This document shows positions 32,590 through 43,429 of a stretch of 64,000 bases of DNA, piece after piece. A program made the position numbers and the translations under genes. Each line of letters begins with the position of its first letter. Within the stretch, counting starts at the first letter, position 1. The notes under the pieces are model-generated. The model was not told where the DNA came from. It worked only from the letters and a program-made list of their open reading frames with translations, and did no database searches. Source of the stretch: Sacculina carcini (lineage: Eukaryota; Arthropoda; Thecostraca; Sacculinidae); assembly GCA_916048095.2 (NCBI GenBank), contig OU696595.1, positions 2,420,795-2,484,794 of the forward strand. The letters run 5' to 3'.

Positions 32590-33400
32590 CATACTCTGTC
32601 CATCTAAAGGATTCCTATGACAATATGGAGCTTTTTTTAGAAGCCATTAAGTACAGCGAGTACCAATGGAGTATTTGTGGTGGCCTGAAGGACATTATGG
32701 GTGTGCAAGCGGGCTTCACAAAGTACTGCTGTTTTCTCTGTCTGTGGGATAGTCGAGTTGTAATCCAGCATTACAAGCACAAAGACAGGGAGAAGCATTT
32801 TCTTCCTGGCGAACAAATATTCAAGGAAAATTCTTAGGTGGACATGAATAAGGTGCTTGAATGAATAAGGTCCACCTCTTCACATCAAGCTTGGTTTGTG
32901 AATTTCGTGATGGCGTTGAACAAAAATGGTGCTACCTTCCAACATCTGTCTTCCAAAAATGGTGATGTCTACTGTGTTCCCAGGCCTTAGTGTTTCTAAA
33001 CTCAAAGAGGGCATCTTTGTTGGACGTCAGATCTGAGAAGTGCTGAAGGATACTGATTTTGAGGAGCTTCTCAACTTGAAGGAACTGAGAGCTTGGGAAA
33101 CATTCAAGTCAGTTTGTAGTCGTTTCCTTGGTAACACACAAGATTTCACCAGATTTCCGAGCCTGTATTGAAAAGTTGCTAAAGTCTTACGAGGATATTG
33201 GGTGGCGAATATCACTCAAGCTTCATTTTCTCCATTCCCACCTCAACTTCTTCCCGCCAAATCTGGAAGCAGTGAGTGATGAGCATGGAGAATGATTCCA
33301 CCAAGACATTACGAAGATGGATAGCAACTATGAAGGCAAATGGAACCCGGCATGATGGGCGACTTCTGCTGGATGCTCTTGCGTGACATCCCGAAGGCAA
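32590..33400 (+). pseudogene. Decayed repeat-associated protein of unnamed family
   Basis: Several frames together encode SYDNMELFLEAIKYSEYQW, GVQAGFTKYCCFLCLWDSR, then (other frames) LGLVNFVMALNKNGATFQHL-like sequence, KLKEGIFVGRQI, LRAWETFKSVCSRFLGN, and near 33270 SDEHGE-FHQDITKMDSNYEG. This order (CFLCLWDSR, KEGIFVGPQI, FLGN, SDEHGERFHQDI) recurs in many uncharacterised, multi-copy arthropod and cnidarian proteins. I recognise the family but cannot name a function. At least four frameshifts or stops are present. Membership in a mobile element is inferred from its multi-copy nature elsewhere, not from sequence here. Confidence 0.65.
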
Positions 33401-33640
33401 ATTACACCAGATCTTCTAAGAAAACACAGTTTTGACTGTATGTTATACTATGAATTGTGTATATCATCCAAGTATATTGCTCAACCATTGCTATTCATCT
33501 ATCCTGTTTTATCAGGTATAAGCTGCCGTAGTTCTTGAAATGTGCACATATATTCTTAGTTCATTCTCAAATGAGACTATTTAAGATCCAGCAGATTATA
33601 GGTGATGGAACGAAATTATTTATAAATTTGAATTCAGTCC

Positions 33641-33930
33641 GCCTCGTAGCCGAGTGGTTAAGACGCACACTCTGTGCACGAAAGGTCCAGGGTTCGATTC
33701 CCTGGCGAGGTGAAACGGTTGCGCTCGTTTCTTAAAGAGATAGCCCAATTGCCGCAGTGCGGGTTTCGTGTGCGCGCAGTCGTGCAGTTTTCTGTGCTGG
33801 CCGTAACTGCAAAACCCGTGTGGCGGGACCTGCGCTGTGCCAGCCGGGGCCGTGAGGCTTTGCCTCCGCAAAATTCACGCCTTTCCACTAATGCTGAGTT
33901 CAAATGCGTAAATTATTATTAATTATAATT
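33641..33930 (+). mobile_element. tRNA-derived SINE sharing sequence with a LINE 5' region
   Basis: The head 33641-33711 has a tRNA fold: acceptor GCCTCGT/GCGAGGT (five Watson-Crick and two G-U pairs), A-box TAGCCGAGTGG and a T-arm CAGGG-TTCGATT-CCCTG with perfect B-box. The anticodon region (CACACTCTGTG) cannot form a normal 7-nt loop, so it is not a working tRNA gene. The body shares GTGTGCGCGCAG, GCTGGCCGT and TGTGCCAGCCGG..CC.TGAGG with the 5' non-coding region of the LINE at 9227-9440. It ends in an A/T-rich ATTATTATTAATTATAATTA tail. Confidence 0.75.
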
Positions 33931-34104
33931 ATTAAAAACTAATATCCCATGTTTGCCTCAGACCAATTTTTTAACCAGTGTTAGAGGTGACCTTCAATTA
34001 GAGGTTTTTCGGTATATTTTGGTTGTGTGTGTGTGTGTGCGTGCGTGTGTGTGTTCTTTGTCTCGGTAGTAAATGTAACTGTGTATATTTGTGTATTTTG
34101 CCAG

Positions 34105-34150
34105 GTGCTGTCATCATACAATAAAAGCACTGACATCAGCAGCAGTAGCG
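34105..34150 (+). other. Possible 5' extension of exon 1 after a 3' splice site
   Basis: TATTTGTGTATTTTGCCAG at 34086-34104 looks like a 3' splice site, preceded by (GT)n at 34024-34055. The frame from 34105 to the ATG at 34151 is open, so a further upstream exon is possible. None could be identified. Confidence 0.3.
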
Positions 34151-37100
34151 ATGTCAACCTGCAATGCCTTCGATTCTTGTACTTCTAACCAGGCTGAAAT
34201 CGCCGAATTTGCCGGTTTTTCGCCGACTTCGGCAGTGTTGCCAGATTGTCATGTGCCTGTGTGTGACGTGTGTCAGCGGCGTTTCGCGGTGCGGCGCTAT
34301 CGTCCACTGCGCGCCGTTTCCGCCTCACAACAACGTCTACAGCTGCTAGCCGTCCAACAACGACTACTTCGCCTCTTTGCCAGCAAGAATGATATAGATG
34401 GCGCTCAGGTGACAGAAAATGATGTATATGGTGTTCGGGTACAAGAAAATGGTATAGATGGTATTCAGGTGTCAGAAAAAGTTGTGCATGACCTTCGGCT
34501 ACCAGAAAATGGTATAGATAGCGCTCGGGTGCCAGAAAAAGTTATGGACGACGATCGGGTGCCAGAAAATGGTATAGACAGCGCTCGGGTGCTAAAAAAT
34601 GATATAGATGGTGTGCGGGTGCCAGAAAACGGTATAGATGGTATTCAGGTGTCAGAAAAAGTTGTGCATGACGTTCGGCTGCCAGAAAATGGTATAGATA
34701 GCGCTCGGGTGCCAGAAAAAGCTATGGACGACGATCGGCTGCCAGAAAATGGTATAGATAGCGTTCGGGTGCTAAAAAATGATATAGACGTTGTGCATCT
34801 GCCAGAAAAAGTTATGGACGACGTTCGGGTGCCAGAAAATGGTGTAGACAGCGCTAAGGTGCTGGAACGTAATATATATGGTGCTCGGATGCCAGAAAAT
34901 GGCATGGATGTCGTTCAGACGGTTGTCGGTGGTCCGAGAAGTTATACGGTTGATCAAAACAGTGATCAGGTAGTATTGAGAGGTATCGATTGGCGTTCAA
35001 TTTCAGAGAGTGGTATAGGTGGCGCTTTGGTGACTGTGGATCGTGTTAACAGCACCGGACTTCCGGCCGGAGGCGCCACATCTTGTAAATTACCAACGCT
35101 TCATCCAGATACCACCGGAGCATTGAATAGTGATGTTAATAGTGATTTGTCTGTAAAGACGGGTGAAAATACGTCGCCTGGAAAGAAAGACACTCTCGGG
35201 TGTTCAAATGAAATGTGTGGTATTGAAAAAGTCGTCACTCAGCCCTTTGGGGACCTATGCAGTCCTGCCAAGGACGTATCGACTGTAAATTCACCTACCA
35301 GTGATAAAGACTCCTTGAAACCTTTCTCAAAAGCGGTAAAAAACTGGACAAACTCAGCTTGTGATCAATTGTCTACAGCTGATATTGATGTTACCGCTCG
35401 TCAGATTAATGGCAATAATCATCATGGTAGTAAAACAGGATATGAAATGCATGTTGAAGATGCTGCCACTCGTGCTTTAGAAGTGCATCAAGAAAGATAC
35501 TGCATTGCACCACAGATTTCTTGCCTGTCAGCAACTACCCTCACAGGGACTCCTTCGGGACACATGCTTCCCGTTCGGGCCGATGACTTCGGTTTGTTGG
35601 GCGGTGTTCTTCGTCAGGCGCATTTACCAGGCAGACGGAGGTCCTGGGACGCTCCAGTATCGACGGAGGTAAATCGGTGTCGGCGGCGGCTTTCGAAGAA
35701 GGGACAAAAACGTGATGAGGTTGACGAGCGTATTGCGGGAAGACGTGATTGTGATGTTATTGGTGGACGGAATGACGTAAATCTTCTGGAAACTGGATTG
35801 AGCGGGAAAGATCCGTCTGCGAGGCAGATTTCGAGTGGAGATACAACAGGCGTTAATGAGTCTACCGAGCAAGTTCGTGTTGATAATGGTCACACGTCCG
35901 GCGATGACCATATCGGGATGAAACTATCCTCCATCGCTCCGTCAACAGCCAACGCACGGGAAATCGCTTCTGGGACTATGGCGCACGTTGACACAGCTAC
36001 GTCTGTGTGTAGTATTGCGATGGTTGGCAGCAGTGGGGCTGACATCGGTATTCTGGCCACGTCGGATAATTGTTCAATCGATACGTTCAAACACCATGTC
36101 GGAGATGTGGTCAACACGATATCCGCGAAGAATACGAGTGGATGGGACATCGGCGTAATCAAGGAAGACGCAAAATATATAGCCGTGAATGGAATGTCCG
36201 CAAATGCCGAATCGGGCATGATAGTGTTAGACGGTTGTAAAAGTGGTGGAAATCGTCCGTTGAAACTCAATGGACATTTGAAAGGAGCGGATAAGTCCGA
36301 TTATTCCAAACGAGCAGCGGAGAGATCGTGTGTCAAACTAAACAAAGGCAAGGTGTCCCGCACTGCATGTGAAGCATTGAAGGCAGGTATTTTGAAACCA
36401 AAACACACTGCTTCTGAATGTAGCTCAAGGAAGATTGATAACACCACTAGGAAATCAAGTAAACTGATCCATCGCTCAAGGACTCACGTTCAGCGCCTAC
36501 AAAGCTCTGCGTGTGATGTGCTATCTGGAGGCGCTGCTCCTAAGGAAAAAACGTTGAATCTCAATAAAGGACGGAAGCGAACAGGCAAACCTGAATCTGC
36601 TTATAGGAGGGAAGTTAGCACTGCAGTGAATGGAAATGTAAACGGATGTATTGTGAGGAAGAGGAAAGGTGGTGTTCCTGTTGTGAATAATGAAGTTGAG
36701 AAACATGTTGGGAAGAAAACTACCGAGAAACGAACAGATTTATTTGATGTCATAAGATCACAAACGGAAATGTCTTCCTTCACAAAGAGAAGCAGTGGAT
36801 ATTCCGACAATAAGAGTAAGAAAATTCGGGAATCTCAATCAGCTGAAAAGCCGACACAACAAATTGATTCTGCAATTGCTATTCCAAGCGAACACGGTTC
36901 TGCGAGGAAGCAGGCAGAAGTCGAGGTAAAAAATATGATGGTTGTAGCAAGGGAGTCGTTCACTCCGGGGAATGACACTACATCGTCGGCTTGTGTGAGA
37001 AACCGGAGCAAGGAACGTTCTGCTGTTGAAGGACGAAGTGTAAGCCCTGCTGATGGGAAACAAGTGCATGGAACCGTCACGCCCATGAAACAAGTGGACA

Positions 37101-38579
37101 AATCCGTCGTACGATCATTTGACAGCAAGGGAAAGCATGGTGCACCAACAACAAACACCAAAGATAAGGAAAGTATGTCTAGTTCTACAGGAAAATCAGA
37201 AGCGATGAATTTCCCTCAAGGAATGGACGGCTCAGTTGGGAAGGGGGTTGTTGAAGCTGACTCCACATCGTGTAAAGCCAGCAATCTGGAGAGTCAATCT
37301 GAACGTCATAATAGTGGGAAATCGCCTAGTGTCATAGTCATACCCCGAAGGTGTTTACGTACTAGGAAGTCTTCAGTGACAGATGTCACTGACACGGGGA
37401 AAACCCCGACCGCTGTTTTCAACGCGAAAGCGGAAATTTCTTTACCGCCGAATATGATCAGTCCTTCCCAATCTGCTGACGTTCTCAAAGACGTCTCCAA
37501 TGCCGATAACGAGAAGTCAGTGGTGATTGGAGAAAAAGCTACAGATGATAATTCCAAGTCGAGTGGACCAACCTTTTACAGCGAGCTGTGTCGGCTTCCA
37601 GTGTCTGTGGTACGGAGTACCATCAGCAATCATCACACCGTCTCCGATCAGTCGAATACCAGTCTTCCTGCTGTGAACAGTACTCGGTGTTGTTGTGTCA
37701 ATTTGCGACGATTCAGTTTTGAAGAGTTGCATCGGCTAGCGGCTCAGTTTAATATCAGCGTGTGCCAGTCTTCCTTTCCTCCCGAATCCTCGTCCTGCTC
37801 CTCCTCGCCTGTGCCCACGGAAACAGCGGAATGTCATACGTCTACAAACGTCAGTGTCACTGGACCACTCATTGATCCGCAGCTGAATATCGAAGCCAGA
37901 TCTGAGCCAACCATGGATAAACACCTGCCGACTCGCAGAAAGCGCAGGCGAAGGGTCGCTGATTGTTTTTCGGTGGTGAGAAAGCGGCGGCGGCGACCTG
38001 TTTCCCGCTCATCAATCGGCCAATCAAGGACGACTTTGACTACTGCCAGTCAACCTGTGGCGGCATCGGCGGAATCTGCCAACCAATCAGAGGCGACAAC
38101 GAATACAATCCTCAGCCAATCAGAGACAATAACGAAGACAACCAGCCAATCAGAGGCGGCGGCGAATACAATCCTCAGCCAATCGGAGGTAGCGAAGGCA
38201 ACTGTCAGCCAATCAGAGGTGGCAGCGAAGACAAGTCAGATCAAACGAGCCAGAACGTGTCAATCGCACGAGCCAATAAGGAAAACCAAGAGCCAATCAG
38301 AGTCAACCGGAAACAAGTCTAGCCAATCAAAGACTAAGGAAATTACCAGCCAATCAGAGCCAGTGGCGACTATCAACAGCCGATTAGAGTCAACGATGAA
38401 GACTGAGAGCCAATCAGAGACAACCGAGAAAATTTCTAGGCAATCCCAGGTGGCGACAGGTGAAATTTCCAGCCAATCAGCGGTCGTTTTATCAAGTTAC
38501 GTCAGCGGTGACACTGAAGACGAACAAGAAACGAGTAGTGAAGATGAAGACTATGAAGATTGTTTCTCCAAAGAGGACG
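34151..38579 (+). CDS. Large exon of an unrecognised repeat-rich protein (candidate multi-exon gene)
   Basis: About 1476 codons stay open; I do not recognise the protein. Start: MSTCNAFDSCTSNQAEIAEF, then a Cys pair in CHVPVCDVCQRRFAVRRYRP (about residues 34-55). Residues about 79-255 are tandem 10-residue repeats (PENGIDSARV, PEKVMDDDRV, LKNDIDGVRV). The middle is Ser/Thr/Lys-rich and probably disordered, with basic KRRRR-like clusters near 1260-1290 that could act as nuclear localisation signals. The end (about 1310-1450) is a SQSE-rich repeat, then an acidic segment SSEDEDYEDCFSKED. The frame reaches a stop at 38617, but a consensus donor GTGAGT starts at 38580 and the next exon (38796) continues in phase, so splicing is likely. 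No signal peptide or membrane segment is seen. A single-exon protein ending at 38617 is the alternative. Confidence 0.72.
34384..34920 (+). repeat. 30-bp tandem coding repeat
   Basis: About 18 imperfect copies of a 30-bp unit such as GTGCCAGAAAATGGTATAGA, each encoding ten residues in two alternating types (PENGIDSARV and PEKVMDDDRV). The reading frame is kept throughout, so copy-number change would not break the protein. Confidence 0.9.
38083..38480 (+). repeat. CCAATCAG-containing coding repeat array
   Basis: CCAATCAG or a one-base variant begins at 38083, 38116, 38146, 38179, 38209, 38273, 38293, 38323, 38350, 38380, 38410 and 38473, mostly 30 or 33 bp apart. In the reading frame the repeats encode SQSE. 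At DNA level CCAAT followed by CAG is the classical NF-Y binding core. A second cluster of the motif lies at 43489-43558. Confidence 0.85.
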
Positions 38580-38795
38580 GTGAGTGTTTTTATGATCGAT
38601 CGGTTAGCGACATGTGAGCTCGTATGCGTACATTTTGCCCATAATCCATATCATGTGTGTGTGTGGGTAGGTGTGTGTGTTTGTGTGTTCGTAGTTCATA
38701 GTTTGTGTGTGTGTGTGTGTGTGTGTTTGTGTCTGTCACTATGTGCTTGTGTGTCGCTTTCCATATGTCAGTGTCTGTGTGTGTGTGTTTGTCAG

Positions 38796-38959
38796 GCAAG
38801 CCAGTAATAACTGTACTGCCTCCCGTGTTACACGCTAGCAACAAGACGCGCTCTGTTGAGTTGTCCACTCGCTGGGGCAGTGTGTGTGTCTCGGTCACGC
38901 CCAAACTAAACTGCAAATTGACCAACACGCACCGCCCACTGTCTAAGACTGTCCGGTCA
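38796..38959 (+). CDS. Candidate exon 2 of the large gene
   Basis: A 3' splice site GTGTGTGTGTTTGTCAG ends at 38795. Taking one base from exon 1 (phase 1) gives an open frame: GKPVITVLPPVLHASNKTRS, then VELSTRWGSVCVSVTP and KLNCKLTNTHRPLSKTVRS. The exon ends at the consensus donor GTGAGT (38960) with complete codons (phase 0). Composition looks coding rather than repeat-like, and the two splice sites plus phase match are independent of each other. No homology is recognised. Confidence 0.6.
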
Positions 38960-39215
38960 GTGAGTTTATTGCCAATTGACTCACAAATCAGTCACAAACA
39001 CACTCATCCACATACACATTACATTAGATTAGGTGAATATTTACATAGCGGCTTACACCTAGAGCAGTGGTTCTCAACCTTTTTCAAATCAGCAGTCGGT
39101 TCTCGCACTCCTTGCATTCTTAATATCCATATTAAAAGGATAAAAATGTTTTATTCAACTTGTATTCACACAGCTTCAGGTTTCCTTTAAGGAAAAATGT
39201 ATATATATATATATA

Positions 39216-40535
39216 CAGGGTGCGGCACAGAAACTTGCTGATTTGTATCGGTCGCCTTGTGGCGAGGAATGGTGGGGTATGGGCGAGTCCATTTTCATTG
39301 GAGAGGGGAAGCCCTGACGTTTTGTTTCTATCCTCATCAGTCACCATCATGCATTGGTCGAAGCAGGAGCGAGCGTTTGCGTGCGAGGCTTACTTTTCCA
39401 ACGGTCGCTCCATTATCGCCACTCAACGTGCCTTCCGTACTCGGTTCAATATTCATCGCGCGCGTCCCGTGCCTGGCCGGCAATCAATTGTGTCGTGGGT
39501 GAACACATTCAGGCTGAGTGGAAGTGTGGCAAAACCGGGTCAGGAGGTCATCAGACAGCCAGAACTCCAGAAAATGTTGAAAAGGTGAGAGAGTCATTCC
39601 TCCGATCTCCTCGGCGCTCGGCGCGGAAACATGCAGCTGCTCTGGGAATGTCTGACCGCACCGTGAGACGAATTCTTCACCAAGATCTTAATTTTCATCC
39701 CTACAAAATGGCTGTGGCGCAGCAGCTGGGTGAACGCGATTTTGATGCCCGCCGAAATGCATGTGAAGCGCTCCGTGAAAACTTACCTCACGACGCGCTG
39801 GTGTTCTTTAGTGATGAAGCTCACTTTCACATTTCTGGCTGTGTGAACAAGCAAAACATGCGTTATTGGAGCGCTAACAATCCACATGAACTTCATCAGA
39901 GACCACTCCATTGTGAACGTGTCACTGTGTGGTGTGCACTTTCAAGAATAGGGATAATTGGTCCTTACTTTTTCGAAGAAAATGGAGGCACTGTTACGGT
40001 GAATGCAGCTCGCTACAGGGAGATGATTGCAACCTTTTTTCTCCCAAGCCTCCAGCAAATGGACATTGGTAATGTGTGGTTCCAACAAGATGGAGCCACA
40101 GCACACACAGCGCGAGGGTCAATGAAACTTTTGAGGGAGCATTTCCCTGAGCGTCTCATATCCTTGATAGGTGATCTTCTGTGGCCTGCGCGCTCGCCTG
40201 ATTTGGCTCCATGTTATTTTTTTTTGTGGGACTACCTGAAATCCATCGTTTATGCTGATCGCCCACAGACCCTGCTTCATCTAAAGGACAACATTCGCCA
40301 AGCCATCACCGACATACCCGTCGATATGCTCGAAAGAGTGGAAGGAAACTTCAAGAATCGGGTAGCTCAGTGCATTGACAATGGAGGCAATCACTTGGCC
40401 GATGTCATCTTTAAAACAGTTTAATAAATAAATTCAGAGAATGTAAGATGAGATGTGAAATGAATTATAACAAAATCACAACTATTTTGGTTTTTATTAA
40501 CCTTTCAAATCAGCAAGTTTCTGTGCCGCACCCTG
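39216..40535 (+). mobile_element. Near-intact mariner-like transposon
   Basis: Terminal repeats of about 29 bp start with CAGGGTGCGGCACAGAAACT and are almost perfect inverted copies (39216-39244 and 40507-40535). TA flanks both ends (39214-39215, 40536-40537). It encodes one transposase with a single frameshift. It inserted in a TA tract inside an older hAT-like MITE. The near-identity of the ends and nearly intact coding sequence mark it as one of the youngest insertions in the window. Confidence 0.92.
39349..40424 (+). pseudogene. Mariner-family transposase with one frameshift
   Basis: Begins at the ATG 39349 (MHWSKQERAFACEAYFSNG) with a helix-turn-helix N-terminus. A frameshift near 39535-39555 moves the protein into the next frame, which runs to a stop at 40424: GGHQTARTPENVEKVRESFL, then ALGMSDRTVRRILHQDLNFH (second helix-turn-helix). 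The catalytic core FFSDEAHFHISG, VWFQQDGATAHTA and WPARSPDLAPCYFFLWDYLK supplies three aspartates. By my count 36 residues separate the last two. Transposases of this group cut and paste the element at TA. Apart from the frameshift no stop is seen. Confidence 0.88.
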
Positions 40536-40763
40536 TATATATACAAACACTATATTTGGTTCAAAATTACATTTGTTTGGCAGGAATCCTCGCACCCCTT
40601 AGGAACGTAAAGCGTAAAATCGTCTATGTTAAGCGTAAAACCGGACGGAAAACTATGAACTTTTGAATGCAAAACCGCAATTGGAACGTACAGCGTGTAT
40701 TGCTCGGCTAACTATCTCCTTCTGACATCCACTTCTGGTTAAAGGTTAAGGTCAAAATGCCTA

Positions 40764-41080
40764 AGTGGCAGCTGCTACACGGGAAGAAGTCGAAGCTTAT
40801 GAACACACAGGCGTGCCCCGTGCAGCTCGCTGCCACCGCAGAACCGACCTTCTCCACGCTATGGCGCCACAAGGACGTAAGACGTATTAGAGAGGGCCAC
40901 CTCCCCAGAATGCATGGCACAACTCATGACTGATATCTGGTACCATCATTTTCTGCTGGGTGGACAGAGGCTGTGGGATTGTAGAATTCGCCCAATGAAA
41001 TTCTGCCCCGCCGGGTTTCGAACCACGGACCTTCCCCTTGTGAGGCGGGTGTGCTAACAACTGCACCACGGTCCACTATG
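40764..41080 (-). mobile_element. tRNA-derived SINE, copy b
   Basis: Homologous to the SINE at 28735-29050 over its full length. The head (41076-41008, minus) reads GTGGTGCAGTTGTTAGCACA, an anticodon loop CTCACAA (CAC) and B-box GTGGTTCGAAACCC. The anticodon stem is degraded (CCCGC against GGGGA), so it is clearly not a functional tRNA. Confidence 0.8.
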
Positions 41081-41089
41081 TGATGCTAC

Positions 41090-42260
41090 AAATTCACTGT
41101 CTGTTAATAAACGCAAGGACACGCAAACAAACACGCGCTATAGTACGCTGCAACACAAAGCAATGACGTAAGACAATGTAACTTCAACGAAGACAATACG
41201 CACGTTGCAATAACGGTCAATGGCGTAGCAATACAAGTTCAGGGGAGCATTACACATGCATTCACGCGTATACAATTCACAGACAGGAACCAGGCCTGTA
41301 TTCCGGGTAAATAACCCCGGACCTAGATAGTTTCTAGGGCGCTGCAAATGTCCAACTAACAAACACACGCACATAGACACACAGACACATTGTTAACCAT
41401 GGTTGCATGCATGCAAGACAATACTCTAGCACTGTTTGTTAGCCCGGACGACAGGCCGCACTGCACTCGACTGAACTAGTGAAACACCTGTAGCACCAGT
41501 AGCTTTTACAGAGTCGGAATATTTTTACCCCAAGTAGGACACCGGTCACGTGGTCTTCTGGAAAGTACCGTGCGATGTTTGGGAAAATAGTCGATGGTGT
41601 CCGTCGCGAGTAATAGCGTGACTATGATCGACGCGGGTGTTGTGAACGCACAATGATGCTTCCACCGGTTCGCGTGGGGAATGGGCGGCTCACACAGGCG
41701 GCCTAGACGGACAGACACAAACCTACAGGCGGCGTGGACATGCGACCCAGACAGTTGTAGGCACACGGACACACACAGGCGACCCAGACAGAGAGGTGGC
41801 ACAATCAGGCGGTATAGACTTACGCGAAAACTTACCTCATAAATACACGGCGCAAAGAGGCGACGACAATGACGCATACATTCAGTCGTGTAAATGATGA
41901 AAAATACATAAAAAATATTCGCAAGTCGTGTGCTTTTTTACAATAATATACAATACAACAGTTAACATATGCACAATGCGCTGCATTAAAATTATACATT
42001 AAAAATCAATAAACATCGAAATTAATACAAAAAGTAACATATGCGAAACATTAAAAAACGGGTGTCTACGCCACAACATACACCATTCATTTGATTCACA
42101 CGCACAGTTACCTATTCTCAAGTTTATGTTCAGTCACAGATAGCTGAGTCATTGTTTAGATATCGCGTCGCCCAGTGTCTGATGATGAGTCATTGTTGTT
42201 ATCGTCAAATTATTGGGTCAAATGAGTCATCATTATGTTTCTGCTCAATAACCCCTCAGG
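41090..42260. other. Intron-like DNA without supported gene
   Basis: A/T-rich or ACACAC-rich sequence. The 41690-41820 stretch has imperfect repeats of CAGGCGG and ACCCAGACAG. An open minus-strand frame at 41877-41506 shows no domain and lies over these repeats, so I do not call it a gene. Confidence 0.5.
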
Positions 42261-42289
42261 ACAGGAAAATGTGAAGGTACTTAACTAGT

Positions 42290-43009
42290 TACTAGTCACG
42301 CATATAATTGTTTGTTTACTTAGTTATTGTTAAGTTACTTGGATAATATCTCAGAAACTTAGTCAATTGGTTTAATGACTCAGATGCATGCCTAGTTACT
42401 TATTTATGCATAGTGTTGTTTTTTAGTTACTCGGATGGTTAATCGATTAATTGCTTACTCAGATTATTGATCTTTTGTTACTCAGATGGTGGATTGGTTA
42501 GTTCCTCAGATGATTGATTGGTTAGTTACTCATATGATTGATTGGTTAGTTACTCAGATGATTAATTGGGTAGTTACTGAGATGATTGACTGGCTAGTTA
42601 CTCATATGATTGATTGGTTATTTACTCAGATGATTGATTGGTTAGTTACTCAGATGGGGGTTTGGTTAGTTAATCAGATGATTTATTGGTTAGTTACTTA
42701 TATGATTGATTGGTTAGTTACTCAGATGATTGATTGGTTAGTTACTCAGATGGGGGATTGGTTAGTTACTCAAATGATTGATTAGTTAGTTACTTATATG
42801 ATTGATTGGTTAGTTACTCAGATGATTAATGGGTAGTTACTGAGATGATTGACTGGCTAGTTACTCATATGATTGATTGTTTAGTTACTCATATGATTGA
42901 TTGGTTAGTCACTCGGACGATTGATCGGGTCGTCACTGAGATGATTGATTGGTTAATTATTTACTGAGAGTATTGATTATTAGTTACTCAGATGATTGAT
43001 TGGTTAGTT
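42290..43009. repeat. 24-bp satellite (TTAGTTACTCAGATGATTGA-type unit)
   Basis: About 28 copies of a 24-bp unit, TTAGTTACTCAGATGATTGA followed by TTGG, with variants GGGGGTTTGG and ATATGATTG. The array is most regular from 42480 to 42960. Because 24 is divisible by three, one frame stays open (MIDWLVTQ repeated), but this is a by-product of the repeat. Confidence 0.92.
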
Positions 43010-43345
43010 CGGGGGTCGGCATCCCGCGGCTCTACAGCCTGCCTAGTGGCTCCTTGGAGCTTTTTGAGAAAAAATTAGAAAATGTAAAAATATAGGGTAG
43101 GGAAAAAGATGAAAAATGTTTGATAATGGAAAATATGGGGTAGTTTTTTGTGTTCATATATAATGTAGATATGACTAATATATATATATATATATATATA
43201 TTAGTTATATCTATATTATATATGAACACAAAAACATAAATATATATATTCAGCATGTGTTGCCTTCATATTCGCTGCAGACATGTTTGTGATTTGTTTT
43301 TTGGTTCAATATGGCTCTTTCAACATTTCGGGCTGCCGACCCCTG
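43010..43345. mobile_element. hAT-like MITE (CAGGGGTCGGCA ends)
   Basis: The left end CGGGGGTCGGCATCCCG (43010) matches the inverted right end CAGGGGTCGGCAGCCCG (ending 43345). Flanks GGTTAGTT and GGCTACTC agree at 5 of 8 positions, compatible with a decayed hAT duplication. It lies at the end of the 24-bp satellite. The interior contains a long A/T hairpin (43150-43232) and TGGCTCCTTGGAGC near the left end. Confidence 0.65.
43150..43232. repeat. A/T-rich hairpin
   Basis: TGTGTTCATATATAATGTAG is matched, inverted, by CTATATTATATATGAACACA, with TGACTAATATATATA/TATATATTAGTTA completing arms of about 40 bp that meet at a TA tract. It forms a near-perfect cruciform-capable palindrome. Confidence 0.85.
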
Positions 43346-43429
43346 GGCTACTCACACAGATAGTTGATTGCTTGTGAATCTATAGGAAAAAGCTTGGCTT
43401 CAGCGAGTTTCATCATTGGCTGGAGCCGG

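Larger units (their letters stand above)
39065..40610. mobile_element. hAT-like MITE interrupted by a mariner
   Basis: Left end CAGTGGTTCTCAACC at 39065, followed by TTTTTCAAATCAGCAGTCGG. The sequence continues after the mariner with TCCTCGCACCCCTTAGGAAC (40585-40604). A related left end is at 43605 (CAGTGGTTCGCACCC) and a related complete element is at 54289. The right terminus is not clean, so length and duplication are uncertain. Confidence 0.5.

Noticed and set aside
33641-33711. Functional tRNA gene
   Set aside because: Good acceptor and T-arm, but the anticodon arm cannot form a 7-nt loop and a SINE body follows.
41506-41877. 123-residue minus-strand ORF
   Set aside because: Lies over imperfect CAGGCGG/ACCCAGACAG repeats; no motif and no splice support.
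42486-42785. 99-residue frame with MIDWLVTQ repeats
   Set aside because: Consequence of a 24-bp satellite; no start context or conserved domain.
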